The notes under the pieces are model-generated. The model did not search any database. It worked only from the letters and a program-made list of their open reading frames with translations, and was not told where the DNA came from. A stretch of DNA of 64,000 bases, from positions 1 through 64,000 of the forward strand of contig NZ_AGFX01000046.1 in NCBI RefSeq assembly GCF_000236805.1. Reading direction: 5' to 3'. Each line of letters opens with the position of its first letter. The first letter of the stretch is position 1. Origin of the DNA: Paenibacillus peoriae KCTC 3763 (GTDB lineage: Bacteria; Bacillota; Bacilli; Paenibacillales; Paenibacillaceae). Of this stretch, positions 1 to 9,844 are shown piece after piece. The position numbers were made by a program, and so were the translations under genes.

Positions 1-198
1 TTGTGGTCCTCTTTTTGTATACATATATTTTAGAAATGTCCTTACAAAAGGAAGGTAACATTTTTGTTACGGAATGTGAGAGTAAACCCTGTATAATAGG
101 TATTGAATCCCATATATACACGCTGCATTATTGCAGAATTATGCAACTTCCTATGATGGAATTTGTATATTCAATCAGGCTGGTAAGGAGGGAAGATC

Positions 199-618
199 AT
201 GCGGCGAAATAAATGGCTTGCTCTATTGGTGCTATTCAGTGTCGCTGTCGCGATTCTTACCGGGTGCGTGGAAGAGGAGCCTTCTTGGACATCGTTTGAG
301 GGAGCGGCCAACGAGAAGACGTTTCCGGTTCCCAAAGAAGCTAGCAAAACGGATCGGGCTAGCAGCAACTCGGATATGGACTATGTCCGCTATGCACTGC
401 CGGCGTTGAAGGAAAGTGATAGCTTGCCTGCTCCTTATTTGGAGGAGATTGCGGCTTGGGGCTGGACGGAGGAACCGAATTTATCCACTTCTAATCAAAA
501 GGTGTTTCAGAAAAATAAGCACATGGTGCATTTGTCTGTACATGATGGCTCTTTTACTGTATTGGTTCCGAAGGATGGAAAGACTGCTGTGAAGAGCAAA
601 AGTGTGGACCTTAATTAG
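199..618 (+). CDS. Lipoprotein of unknown function
   Basis: 139 residues. The N-terminus is a bacterial lipoprotein signal: a short basic stretch (MRRNK), a hydrophobic core and the lipobox ILTGC, so Cys23 should be lipidated after cleavage and the protein anchored outside the membrane. The mature part is acidic, has no motif I recognise, and ends in a Lys-rich stretch. An AAGGAGGGA ribosome site at 185-193 fixes the ATG at 199, and a TATAAT at 92-97 could be a -10 box, though no good -35 sits 16-18 bases before it. Nothing nearby indicates a role; the next gene faces the other way. The call as a real lipoprotein is firm, the function is unknown. Confidence 0.8.
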   Translation: MRRNKWLALLVLFSVAVAILTGCVEEEPSWTSFEGAANEKTFPVPKEASKTDRASSNSDMDYVRYALPALKESDSLPAPYLEEIAAWGWTEEPNLSTSNQKVFQKNKHMVHLSVHDGSFTVLVPKDGKTAVKSKSVDLN

Positions 619-734
619 TGAGGTCGCGATTTTCAACAAGGGTGCAAGGGCATGCAGTACAAAATATGTTGTATGTCATTGTAAATTCCAAATCATACGG
701 GTAGAATGCTGAATGAAGAGATCAGATAAGGGAG

Positions 735-770
735 CACTCCAAACTGCTGTTGAAGTAGCGGAGTGGCTTC
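735..770 (+). terminator. Possible terminator hairpin after the lipoprotein
   Basis: CACTCC (735-740) pairs with GGAGTG (760-765), and the inner CTGCT pairs with AGTAG through one G-U. Only a pyrimidine-rich GCTTCCTTTC follows, so it is weaker than the hairpin at 794-830. Nothing else is seen between 619 and 793. Confidence 0.35.
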
Positions 771-793
771 CTTTCATATATTTGTGTATAGAT

Positions 794-830
794 AAAAAAG
801 GAGCGACCCTGTTGAGGTTGCTCCTTTTTT
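794..830. terminator. Bidirectional rho-independent terminator
   Basis: GGAGCGACC pairs with GGTTGCTCC (one G-U) around a 7-base loop, with A6 on the left and T6 on the right. It can therefore end transcripts from both sides, the lipoprotein gene on + and the membrane-protein gene on -, which converge here. Confidence 0.85.
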
Positions 831-900
831 GATAATAGATATTGGGGATAGCAAGATCGGATCTGAGCTTCTATCTGTGTGAATAGATGAATGGCAAGAC

Positions 901-1428
901 TTACTGTTGATAATAGGAGGCATCTTCATCAGTAAACTTCAACATGCCGTCCTTTCTCTCGCCTGTAAGCCGGCTTAGAATGTATAAACGCGGTGCAATA
1001 AGCCAGAGGTGCCAGAAGAGTAAGGATACAGTAAAGGCTGGTGGAGACCAGAGTATGAATACAGCTGATAGGCAAATGCCGATCCAGAGTGTATGTATGT
1101 GCACACGACGAAAGATACTGTAGCCTATGTATTGGTCTGTCATATATCCCAGCCAAGGCAGTTTGCGGTGGAATGTCCAGCGTTTGCGGAAAGCTGTTCC
1201 ACGACCTATGAATAGTACAGACCGCGAAATGACGAAGTGTACCCATAAGGTCAAGAAAAAGGCGAGGGCAAACAAAAAAATGCTGGTCCAGGAAAAGGCA
1301 ACAAGCAAAAAAAGAAGCATAATGACAGGCAGTGAGATGTGGCTCCATATCAGCTGACGCGGTATACTGATTTTTTTAATGAGCTTATAGTGATAGTAGG
1401 TAGCTTTGGTTCCGGTTTCCTCTGTCAT
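901..1428 (-). CDS. Integral membrane protein of unknown function
   Basis: 175 residues with about four hydrophobic segments, at roughly residues 31-47, 49-68, 113-126 and 128-147, separated by Arg/His-rich loops. A basic, Tyr-rich N-terminus precedes the first segment and an acidic tail (DEDAS) ends the protein. AAAGGA lies 7 bases before the ATG on the minus strand. I recognise no family. It is transcribed towards the lipoprotein gene and shares the terminator at 794-830. Membrane location is well supported by hydrophobicity; function is not inferable from context. Confidence 0.7.
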   Translation of the reverse strand: MTEETGTKATYYHYKLIKKISIPRQLIWSHISLPVIMLLFLLVAFSWTSIFLFALAFFLTLWVHFVISRSVLFIGRGTAFRKRWTFHRKLPWLGYMTDQYIGYSIFRRVHIHTLWIGICLSAVFILWSPPAFTVSLLFWHLWLIAPRLYILSRLTGERKDGMLKFTDEDASYYQQ

Positions 1429-1830
1429 GCAAACAGTCCTTTCATTAATCTACTGCATCACAAGTGGCTTCCCGTCCACAGCCGGATAGAGGGACGGTAC
1501 TTCGCTCATGCCGCTTTAAACAAGCATCAAATCGTTTTTGTAAAAGTACAGAATGATTGGCATCTAGCGTTAGCTCACCTATTCTATAATTAGAGGGAAA
1601 GCTATCGCTAATGAAGTGTACAAGGCTCCCATGAAAGGGTATCCATACTTAGGAGCTTTTCTTATTATATCGGCATAGGCGGCAGTTTTTTTAAACATAC
1701 GGCGTACAAACACCATAAGGGCCCAGAGGGAATATATATAGAGCATATTCATCAGGCTGGGCTATGAAAAAGGTTTAAAATAGTAGAAAGTGCCCCATAC
1801 TAATAGTAAAAGAAACAAGGTGGGATGGAT
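1429..1830. other. Gene-free spacer upstream of gin
   Basis: No convincing coding frame. It contains a TATAAT (1585-1590) without a matching -35, and a hairpin (AAGGCTCC at 1622-1629 with GGAGCTTTT at 1652-1660) followed by a weak T-rich stretch. Together these could mark a very short transcript, but the evidence is thin. The gin promoter should lie in 1740-1815; I could not fit a clean sigma-F or sigma-G site there. Confidence 0.4.
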
Positions 1831-2016
1831 ATGCATGATCAAAACGGCCACCGCTGCATTATATGCGGCCAACACAAGCATGAAGGCATTTTTATCGTTT
1901 CCGAGTTTATCTGCGATGCGTGTGAAGTAGAAATGGTGCATACGGATGCAACAGACGCCAAATATGATTTTTTTATTGATCAACTTAAGCAAATCTGGGT
2001 TCAGAAAAATGCATAA
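1831..2016 (+). CDS. gin: Sigma-G inhibitor Gin (CsfB)
   Basis: 61 residues. It has the family's two zinc-binding Cys pairs (CIIC and CDAC) near the N-terminus, then a variable region and the conserved-type ending FFIDQLKQIW. In B. subtilis Gin is made under sigma-F and holds sigma-G (and sigma-E) inactive until engulfment ends; the same role is inferred here. AAGGTGGG at 1817-1824 touches an in-frame ATG at 1825, so I start at the second ATG, 1831, which has normal spacing. The position just before the yaaO-like gene matches the B. subtilis order. A terminator follows at 2055. Confidence 0.9.
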   Translation: MHDQNGHRCIICGQHKHEGIFIVSEFICDACEVEMVHTDATDAKYDFFIDQLKQIWVQKNA

Positions 2017-2054
2017 TATCCTTTATCAGCTAGTCTTTAGAGGATTGGCATTCC

Positions 2055-2080
2055 AAGGCCTGTCGATACGGGCCTTTTTT
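2055..2080 (+). terminator. Rho-independent terminator after gin
   Basis: A 9-bp stem AAGGCCTGT/ACGGGCCTT (one G-U) with tetraloop CGAT is followed by a T run, separating gin from the decarboxylase operon. Confidence 0.85.
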
Positions 2081-2163
2081 CTGTGAGTAAAAGTAGGATT
2101 CTGCTTGATTTTACGATAAAATAGGGTTGATATAAAGCTTTGTTTCGGAAGGATTGCAGAAGG

Positions 2164-3744
2164 ATGAGGAAAAAGGCGGGACATGCACCACTAATGGATG
2201 CCCTCATACGTTATCGGGTTAAGGGAAATGCTTCTTTTCATGTACCGGGTCACAAAAATGGGCAAGTATATGAGCATGAAGATATCGCGTCTCTGCTACA
2301 AGAGGTGATGTCGATTGATGCGACGGAAATTACGGGACTGGATGATTTGCACCACCCAGAAGACGTGATTCGTGAGGGGCAGGAGCTGGCTGCAAAGTGT
2401 TTTGGTGCGGAGGAGAGCTTTTGGCTGGTTGGGGGGAGTACAGTCGGTAATTTGGCTATGATTCTGACTGTATGTACAAGGCCGGGAGATATACTGCTGG
2501 TACAGCGAAATGTACACAAGTCTGTCCTGAATGGTCTTATGCTGTCAGGGGCTACTGCGGTGTTCCTAGAGCCTGAAATAGATACGCTTAGCGGGTTGGC
2601 GGTTGCTCCGTCGACGGATACGGTAAAGACCGCGCTGAAGGCCTATCCCTCGGCTAAAGGGGTGCTGCTTACGCTACCTAACTACTACGGGATGGGGTAT
2701 GATCTGAAGACAACGGCTAAAGCCTGCCATGCAGCCCATGTGCCGCTATTGGTAGATGAGGCACACGGCGCTCATTATGGACTGCATTCTCGTTTGCCAG
2801 CCTCTGCTCTCTCCTGTGGGGCTGATATAGTTGTTCAGTCGACACATAAAATGCTCTCAGCTATGACCATGGGGGCCATGCTGCATGTGCAGGGAGAGCG
2901 AGTCGATCGGGAGTTGCTCCGTCAGCGGCTAGCTATGGTGCAAAGCTCCAGCCCCTCGTATCCGTTAATGGCCTCGCTGGATTTGGCAAGATGGCATATT
3001 GATGTTCATGGCGATGAAGCCTTTACGAAGGGCTTGGCAGCGGTGGATGCTTTTAGAAAGGGTCTGGAGCAGCTTCCACGCTTTCGCTTGGTAGAGCCTA
3101 CACAACAAGCAAAACGTGGGGGCGAAGCTCATAAGGACAGCTCTGAGGGCTTAGAAAGGGACGGGGAGAGGACTAGCGAGTATTCAACCCAGGACCCATT
3201 TAAAATAGTATTGTATGATACGCTGGGTGTATTGGATGGCTTTGGACTAAAGCATGAGTTGGAGACTTACGGGTGTATTCCGGAGATGAGTGACGAAAAA
3301 CATGTTGTTTTACTGTTTACGTTAGGCTCTACGGCCAGAGATGCGAGTCACCTGTTGCAGGCGCTTGTGCATATAAATAATGATATAAGGTTTAAGAAGG
3401 CGGCTGGTGAGCAGGGTTTCATGGAACTGGAGCAGCATGGGCTAGATTTGGATTTTTCCACGTGGAACAATGATCGTATGACGGCCTACTCTAATCCGGT
3501 GGAGTTCGGACTTCGACCGATTGGCCCGGAACAGATAGAGGTCGTGTCTGTAGAGGACTCGGCTGGCAGGGTAGCTGCGGAAATGATTATCCCGTATCCT
3601 CCAGGTATTCCGCTGCTATATGCAGGAGAGAAGATAACGGAGGCGATTGCTGTGCGGATGAGGCGTCTACGTGAGCTGGGAGCCAAGTGGCAGGGAGTAG
3701 CAGATGAAAGTATGCTTACGATTCGGGTATTCCGTTTAAAATGA
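2164..3744 (+). CDS. Orn/Lys/Arg decarboxylase family protein (YaaO-like)
   Basis: 526 residues; a cytosolic PLP enzyme of the aspartate-aminotransferase fold, related to SpeA arginine decarboxylase and YaaO. FHVPGHKNG near the N-terminus, the aspartate in LLVDEAHGAHYG and the Schiff-base lysine in QSTHKML are all present. The substrate (arginine, lysine or ornithine) cannot be read from the sequence. The chain is longer than the usual ~480 because of a charged, low-complexity insertion near residues 310-340 (Gly, Glu, Lys, Ser rich) just before the small domain. The frame opens with TTG at 2140, but ATG 2164 has GGAAGGA about 10 bases upstream and starts the homologous part. It heads the cluster that includes tmk. 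Confidence 0.88.
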   Translation: MRKKAGHAPLMDALIRYRVKGNASFHVPGHKNGQVYEHEDIASLLQEVMSIDATEITGLDDLHHPEDVIREGQELAAKCFGAEESFWLVGGSTVGNLAMILTVCTRPGDILLVQRNVHKSVLNGLMLSGATAVFLEPEIDTLSGLAVAPSTDTVKTALKAYPSAKGVLLTLPNYYGMGYDLKTTAKACHAAHVPLLVDEAHGAHYGLHSRLPASALSCGADIVVQSTHKMLSAMTMGAMLHVQGERVDRELLRQRLAMVQSSSPSYPLMASLDLARWHIDVHGDEAFTKGLAAVDAFRKGLEQLPRFRLVEPTQQAKRGGEAHKDSSEGLERDGERTSEYSTQDPFKIVLYDTLGVLDGFGLKHELETYGCIPEMSDEKHVVLLFTLGSTARDASHLLQALVHINNDIRFKKAAGEQGFMELEQHGLDLDFSTWNNDRMTAYSNPVEFGLRPIGPEQIEVVSVEDSAGRVAAEMIIPYPPGIPLLYAGEKITEAIAVRMRRLRELGAKWQGVADESMLTIRVFRLK

Positions 3745-3845
3745 AGATTAGGTACGAGAGACTCAACAATACAGAAGGCTGAATAAAAGAAGCATACGAG
3801 CCTGTGGGTGACTTTTATTTTTCAGGCTGGAAAGCAGGGAATGAT

Positions 3846-4896
<1,051 letters not shown>

Positions 4897-5094
4897 ATCT
4901 ACACAATAGAACCTATTCTGCCGATATGATAGGGAAAATGCATGTTTCTTGCTCACATGATGGGAGTGAGGGCAGATCCACTAAAACGGCAGCGCCAAAG
5001 CGCAGTCCCCGGAAAGCCGATGGGACCCCTAAGTTCCAGATTGAACTTTTGAAGAGGGGGAAAGTGGAAGCATCCGGGGAGAAAGCAGGTTTAT

Positions 5095-5538
5095 ATGAAA
5101 ATAAATCCGGGCTACCGCCCTTTACAAAGTACGTTGTCTACCAATGAGATGAGCGCAAAGCCGATTCAACCCAAGAGTTTCTCCGATGTTATGCAGCAAA
5201 ATGGGGAGCAGGCTTCGCAGCAGGAATTGAATCGGCGCTTTAAGGAAATTCAAATGCAGGGAGATCGTCTTGCACGCTCAATGACGATTCGTGAGCTGAA
5301 GGCTTATAAGATGCTGGTCAAACGGTTTTTGGAGGATACAGTTCGGCGAGGCGTATCCATGAAGGATACGAAGGGCTGGGATCGGCGCGGGCGCAGCAAG
5401 CGTTACAAGCTGATCGATGAAGTGGATGAGATATTGCTCAAGATGGCGGATGAGCTGCTTGAAACCGAGCAGGGTAAGATTGAGCTTTTGCAAGGAGTAG
5501 GTGAAATAAGAGGGTTGCTGATTAATCTCTCTTTTTAA
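5095..5538 (+). CDS. yaaR: YaaR family protein (DUF327)
   Basis: 147 residues, basic and mostly helical, with no signal or membrane segment. The start MKINPGYRPLQ and the middle block TIRELKAYKMLVKRFLEDT are typical of YaaR, a conserved Bacillales protein of unknown function found in the tmk-darA-holB cluster. The ribosome site (AGCAGG) is weak. The gene ends with a terminator at 5587-5626, which separates it from holB. Confidence 0.85.
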   Translation: MKINPGYRPLQSTLSTNEMSAKPIQPKSFSDVMQQNGEQASQQELNRRFKEIQMQGDRLARSMTIRELKAYKMLVKRFLEDTVRRGVSMKDTKGWDRRGRSKRYKLIDEVDEILLKMADELLETEQGKIELLQGVGEIRGLLINLSF

Positions 5539-5586
5539 TTGCAGGCTTATGCTATAAATGAATACAACCGGCTGTCGCCATGAAGA

Positions 5587-5626
5587 AATAATCTGCTTGC
5601 TGATCATGCTGGCAGATTATTTTTAA
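5587..5626 (+). terminator. Terminator after yaaR
   Basis: Ten-base arms AATAATCTGC (5587-5596) and GCAGATTATT (5612-5621) pair perfectly and run into a T stretch. Confidence 0.8.
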
Positions 5627-5665
5627 CTATGTGGTGCATGTGGGCAGACGTGAAAGTGAGGAATT

Positions 5666-6661
5666 ATGTCTTTCCAACATATAATGGGACAGGATATAGC
5701 CAAAAAAATGCTGCAAAGCGCGCTGCGGAATCACACGGTCAACCATGCCTATGTTTTTAGTGGCCCGCCGGGAAGCGGGCAGATGAAAATGGCGCAGACC
5801 TTTGCCAAGGCTTTATTTTGTGAAGAGCGGACGGATGATGCATGTGGAGAGTGTTTGTCATGTCGTAAGGTAGAACACGGGAATCACCCGGATTTGCATA
5901 TTGTAGAGCCAGATGGAGCTACGATTAAAATTGACCAGATTCGTGGGCTTCAGCGTATATTTTCCTACAGATCAGAAAGCTCCAATCCGAAGGTATATAT
6001 CATCCAGCGGGCGGACACCATGACAGTGCAGGCTGCAAACAGCCTGCTTAAATTTCTGGAGGAGCCTCAGTTACCCGTGGTTGGCATACTCATTTCTGAA
6101 AATGGACAAGCTTTACTGCCTACGATTCAATCACGGTCGCAGATGGTTCCTTTTCATGCGTTGCATCCGGAAATGATGATGCAGGAGTTGATTGGGGAAG
6201 GCTATACGGCAGGGCTTGTCCGGTCGGTTGTTCATATTGCTTCCGGACTGGAATCATGTAGAGAAATTCTCCAGCAGAATTGGTTTGCAGAAATTAGAAA
6301 CGTAGTGTTACAATTAGTGAAGGAGTCCATGAGCCGGGGGAGTTCGTCCATTATTCTGGCTCAACAGAAGATTTTTAAAACTGGACTTTCTGAACACCTG
6401 GATATTCTGTTCCATCTGTTTCATTTGTGGTTTAAAGATATGCTTCATTTCCGTTACGGAAGGCACGAAAGCATTGTTTTCATAGATCATTTGGAGTCTG
6501 TCTCCAAATTGGCAATCACCCGCAGCACGGAACAATGGGTCTCTTATATGGATTTGGCCGCGAATTGCAGGAAAAAACTCCGTTTTAACGTCAATGGGCA
6601 ATTATGCGTGGAGCAGCTTCTGATTGGGTTGTTCGATACAAGCGGTTCTATCACCGGCTAA
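5666..6661 (+). CDS. holB: DNA polymerase III delta-prime subunit
   Basis: 331 residues. Clamp-loader subunit that helps place the beta sliding clamp on DNA, acting with delta and the DnaX subunits. The AAA+ fold begins FQHIMGQDIAKKML. The P-loop position reads GPPGSGQMKMA, where Gln replaces the usual lysine, consistent with a subunit that does not hydrolyse ATP. A zinc-module Cys cluster follows (CEERTDDACGECLSC), then NSLLKFLEEP, the sensor region typical of clamp loaders. It precedes ricT and yabA, the standard order. Confidence 0.95.
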   Translation: MSFQHIMGQDIAKKMLQSALRNHTVNHAYVFSGPPGSGQMKMAQTFAKALFCEERTDDACGECLSCRKVEHGNHPDLHIVEPDGATIKIDQIRGLQRIFSYRSESSNPKVYIIQRADTMTVQAANSLLKFLEEPQLPVVGILISENGQALLPTIQSRSQMVPFHALHPEMMMQELIGEGYTAGLVRSVVHIASGLESCREILQQNWFAEIRNVVLQLVKESMSRGSSSIILAQQKIFKTGLSEHLDILFHLFHLWFKDMLHFRYGRHESIVFIDHLESVSKLAITRSTEQWVSYMDLAANCRKKLRFNVNGQLCVEQLLIGLFDTSGSITG

Positions 6662-6799
6662 CAGGAAGGCGCGCTTGTTCCACTCTGCACAATCCGCGAC
6701 GCCAGGTTCCCGGTTTGTGCGACAGTGAGACTTCAATTGCGGCCATTCGTACAATGTCGGCTTCAAATGAGGTTTAGTGGCATACAAGGGGGTTAATTT

Positions 6800-7600
6800 T
6801 TGTATAGTGTAGTGGGTGTCCGTTTCAAAAAGGCGGGCAAGACTTATTATTTTGATCCGCTGGATCTTCCAGTGGAGAAAGAAAACTGCGTCATTGTAGA
6901 AACCGCACGCGGTATTGAATATGGCAAGGTTGTGGTGGGCAAAAAAGAGGTAAATGACTCGGATGTTGTCCTGCCTTTAAAAAAAGTCATTCGTATTGCC
7001 GGAGATGATGACGCTCTTGTTGTAGAAGAGAATAAATTGGCGGCCAAGGATGCCTTCGGTACGTGTTTAAATAAAATTAAAGACCATGGCCTTAAAATGA
7101 AGCTGGTGGATGTGGAATTTACATTTGACCGCAATAAGATCATTTTTTATTTTACGGCAGAGGGTCGGGTGGATTTTCGAGAACTTGTAAAGGATTTGGC
7201 CAGTATCTTTCGTACACGGATTGAACTGCGGCAGATCGGGGTACGGGATGAGGCTAAAATGCTCGGCGGGATCGGACCATGTGGGCGTATTCTGTGCTGT
7301 TCCTCATGGCTGGGAGATTTTGACCCGGTATCTATCAAGATGGCGAAGGATCAGAGCTTGTCGCTGAATCCGACGAAGATTTCCGGGTTGTGCGGAAGGT
7401 TGATGTGCTGTCTCAAGTTCGAACATGATAACTACGAGAGCATGAAGGAAGAGCTGCCTCAGGTGGGTAAGATGGTGATCACCTCTTTGGGGGAAGGTAA
7501 GGTTGTAGGCGTAAATGCAGGTCATCGTACAGTGCATGTTCAATTGTTTGAGATCAGCAAGGTCAAGGAACTTCCAATGGACGATGTAGTCGTCAAGTAA
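6800..7600 (+). CDS. ricT: RicT (YaaT), PSP1-domain regulator of RNA processing
   Basis: 266 residues. Known in B. subtilis as part of the RicA-RicF-RicT complex, which carries Fe-S clusters, promotes mRNA maturation with RNase Y, and affects sporulation, competence and biofilm formation. The middle section is almost superimposable on the Bacillus protein: VDVEFTFDRNKIIFYFTA, then RIELRQIGVRDEAKMLGGIG. The Cys motifs CGRILCC and CGRLMCC are intact and supply the cluster ligands. Start is TTG 6800 with AAGGGGG 8 bases before. YabA follows 27 bases after the stop. Confidence 0.96.
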   Translation: MYSVVGVRFKKAGKTYYFDPLDLPVEKENCVIVETARGIEYGKVVVGKKEVNDSDVVLPLKKVIRIAGDDDALVVEENKLAAKDAFGTCLNKIKDHGLKMKLVDVEFTFDRNKIIFYFTAEGRVDFRELVKDLASIFRTRIELRQIGVRDEAKMLGGIGPCGRILCCSSWLGDFDPVSIKMAKDQSLSLNPTKISGLCGRLMCCLKFEHDNYESMKEELPQVGKMVITSLGEGKVVGVNAGHRTVHVQLFEISKVKELPMDDVVVK

Positions 7601-7627
7601 ACCATTAGGTTGCTTCGGGGTGGAAAC

Positions 7628-8002
7628 TTGGATAAATTAAATGTTTTTGCGCGTATTCACGAAATGGAAACCCAAATGGGACAGTTGTATAGCGATCTGG
7701 GTGAATTGAAGCTGGCAGTAAAAGAGCTGCTAGAGGAAAATCAACGACTAACGATTGAAAACGAACAGGTGCGCAAGATGCTCAAGCGTGAAACCTCTGG
7801 AGAAGAAAAGCCGGCAAGTAAACCGAAGCTTCCTCCTCCAATCGTTATTAAAGATGAAGAGGGAACGGGCGAGGTCGTGGGCGAAGGCTACGACAATCTG
7901 GCACGGCTGTATCATGAAGGATTTCATATATGCAACGTGTATTACGGACATTTGCGAACAGAAGGCGATTGCCTCTTCTGTCTGTCATTTTTGAATAAAT
8001 AA
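7628..8002 (+). CDS. yabA: Replication initiation control protein YabA
   Basis: 124 residues. Restrains initiation by bridging DnaA and the DnaN clamp. A leucine-zipper coiled coil fills the first ~55 residues ([19 protein letters not shown]), a linker follows, and the C-terminal zinc module is conserved: HICNVYYG then [12 protein letters not shown] start at TTG 7628 (LDKLNVF), preceded by GGGGTGG, because the in-frame TTG at 7610 would overlap the ribosome site and add residues foreign to the family. A strong terminator follows. Confidence 0.94.
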   Translation: MDKLNVFARIHEMETQMGQLYSDLGELKLAVKELLEENQRLTIENEQVRKMLKRETSGEEKPASKPKLPPPIVIKDEEGTGEVVGEGYDNLARLYHEGFHICNVYYGHLRTEGDCLFCLSFLNK

Positions 8003-8006
8003 AAAC

Positions 8007-8040
8007 AAGCCGTAGGAGTAAGATGCCTACGGCTTTTTTG
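8007..8040 (+). terminator. Terminator after yabA
   Basis: Perfect 9-bp stem AGCCGTAGG/CCTACGGCT with a T6 tail, closing the holB-ricT-yabA transcript. Confidence 0.92.
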
Positions 8041-8085
8041 TAAGGAAGTAAGAGTGATTTTGGTTAAAAAGATGGGAGATCACAT

Positions 8086-8841
8086 ATGTACGAAAATGAA
8101 AAGAAATCCGAACGGATTGATGATCTGCTTTCACATAATCTGCGCATTATTCAAAGTGATGAGGTGTTCAGCTTCTCAATGGATGCAGTTCTGCTGGCAC
8201 GGTTTGCCGGTATTCCGCAGCGTGGAAAGATTTTGGATCTGTGTACAGGCAATGGGGTTGTTCCTTTGCTGCTTACGACACGAACCAAAGCGGTTATTGA
8301 GGGAATTGAGATTCAGCCACGTCTCGCGGACATGGCCAGGCGGAGTGTCAGCCTGAATGGATTGGAGGAAGCGATTCAGATTCGGGAAGGGGATCTGCGC
8401 GAGTTAGTCCAAATTACGGGACACGGTGTGTATGATGCGATTACCGTGAATCCCCCCTATATGCCGTTAAACGGCAGCGATTTGAAGGTGAACCCTCATC
8501 AGGCCATTGCGCGTCATGAAGTTAGCTGTACATTGGAAGAAGTTATTCAGGCGTGTACTCGACTCGTCCGCAACGGGGGAAAAGTGTCCATGGTTCATCG
8601 CCCGCAGCGGTTGGGTGAGATTATATCTCTGATGCGTGCACATAGTCTTGAACCGAAGCGGATTCGTTTTGTTCACCCACGGACTCATATGGAGGCCAAT
8701 ATGGTACTAATCGAAGCGCTGCGTGACGGTAAGCCGGAGGTTCGTCTATTGCCCCCGCTCATTGTTTATCAGGAGAATGGGGATTATACTCAGGAAATAA
8801 GGGATATCTATGGGGAAGTAAGCAAGGAGGATTCAGTGTGA
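8086..8841 (+). CDS. yabB: tRNA1(Val) adenine-37 N6-methyltransferase family (YabB)
   Basis: 251 residues, cytosolic class I SAM methyltransferase. The SAM-binding loop is ILDLCTGNGVVPLLL (near residue 49) and the catalytic N6-adenine motif is NPPYMP (near residue 123). Family members such as TrmN6 methylate A37 of tRNA; the exact substrate in Bacillales is not settled. The stop overlaps the rsmI start by four bases (GTGA). The GIY-YIG gene yazA, which lies between these two in B. subtilis, is missing. Confidence 0.9.
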   Translation: MYENEKKSERIDDLLSHNLRIIQSDEVFSFSMDAVLLARFAGIPQRGKILDLCTGNGVVPLLLTTRTKAVIEGIEIQPRLADMARRSVSLNGLEEAIQIREGDLRELVQITGHGVYDAITVNPPYMPLNGSDLKVNPHQAIARHEVSCTLEEVIQACTRLVRNGGKVSMVHRPQRLGEIISLMRAHSLEPKRIRFVHPRTHMEANMVLIEALRDGKPEVRLLPPLIVYQENGDYTQEIRDIYGEVSKEDSV

Positions 8842-9719
8842 AAGCAGCTGTACAAAAAAGCTTTAGTACCAGCGAGGAAGAACGGGGCAAGCTGTACCTC
8901 GTTGCAACACCAATTGGGAATTTGGACGATATGACCTTTAGGGCGATTAACACCTTAAAATCATGCAGCATTATAGCTGCAGAGGACACCCGGCAGACAC
9001 GCAAATTACTGACACATTTTGATATCGCGCCGGAAATGCTCTTCAGTTATCATGAGCATAATAAGGTTGCCAGTGGGCCTGAGCTAATACGATATATAAT
9101 AGAAGGAAAAAATTTGGCGCTGGTCAGCGATGCCGGTTTACCAGCTATTTCGGACCCCGGCGCAGATTTGGTCAAGCTGGCTCTGGAAGCAGAAATTAGC
9201 GTCATTCCTATTCCAGGGGCGAATGCGGCATTATCAGCTTTAATTGCCTCTGGGCTGAATACAGAAAGGTTCACCTTCGCTGGTTTTCCACCACGGGAGA
9301 AAAAGGATCTGGAGAGGCTGCTGCAATCGTTTCAGGTATCTCACGGCACGATTCTTTTTTATGAATCTCCACATCGTATTGTGAAGACACTGACGGTATT
9401 AAAGGAAACATTGGGATCACGTAAAGTGGTGCTTGCGCGTGAGCTGACCAAGCTGCACGAGGAATGGGTGCGGGGAACGGTTGAGCAATGCCTTGCTAAA
9501 CTGGAGGAGTATCCGCCGATTGGTGAATATTGTCTGGTAGTTGAGGGAAAAAACGAAGCGGAGGAGGAGCAGGAGCGTCAGGCATGGTGGCAGACCTTAT
9601 CTTTGGAGGCCCATGTGGCTCATTACGAGGCAGAGGGTCTTACACGCAAGGATGCAATGAAGCGTACAGCCGCGGATCGCTCCATTTCCAAGAGAGATGT
9701 TTACAACGCACTGCTGTGA
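8838..9719 (+). CDS. rsmI: 16S rRNA (cytidine1402-2'-O)-methyltransferase
   Basis: 293 residues, normal length. Methylates the ribose of C1402 in the decoding centre. Typical tetrapyrrole-methylase-fold signatures: LYLVATPIGNLDD, AAEDTRQTRKLL, SDAGLPAISDPG and IPGANAALSALIASG. AAGGAGG at 8824-8830 lies inside the end of yabB and serves the GTG start at 8838, so the pair is translationally coupled. Confidence 0.96.
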   Translation: MKAAVQKSFSTSEEERGKLYLVATPIGNLDDMTFRAINTLKSCSIIAAEDTRQTRKLLTHFDIAPEMLFSYHEHNKVASGPELIRYIIEGKNLALVSDAGLPAISDPGADLVKLALEAEISVIPIPGANAALSALIASGLNTERFTFAGFPPREKKDLERLLQSFQVSHGTILFYESPHRIVKTLTVLKETLGSRKVVLARELTKLHEEWVRGTVEQCLAKLEEYPPIGEYCLVVEGKNEAEEEQERQAWWQTLSLEAHVAHYEAEGLTRKDAMKRTAADRSISKRDVYNALL

Positions 9720-9733
9720 ATACTTGTCTGGAC

Positions 9734-9775
9734 AAAAAAGGGCCTTCCAACGGTTGGGTTCAAACCGTGGAAGGC
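9734..9775 (-). terminator. Terminator of abrB (minus strand)
   Basis: GCCTTCCAACGGTT on the plus strand pairs with AACCGTGGAAGGC (one bulge). On the minus strand the stem is followed by a run of T (plus-strand A6 at 9734-9739), so it ends the abrB transcript; the plus-strand side lacks a T tract. Confidence 0.8.
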
Positions 9776-9844
9776 AACAAAGGAGTATATATGAAAAAGG
9801 TTAGAATTAACAATCTTTGATAAGTCTATTATATACTAAAATTC

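Noticed and set aside
3-212. 69-codon plus-strand frame at the left edge
   Set aside because: No ribosome site, odd composition, and it overlaps the promoter and start of the lipoprotein gene.
1585-1660. TATAAT followed by a hairpin, a possible small RNA upstream of gin
   Set aside because: No -35 element at the right distance and a weak tail after the hairpin.
4926-5147. 73-codon plus-strand frame between darA and yaaR
   Set aside because: No ribosome site, Lys/Ser-rich non-protein-like composition, and it overlaps the yaaR start.
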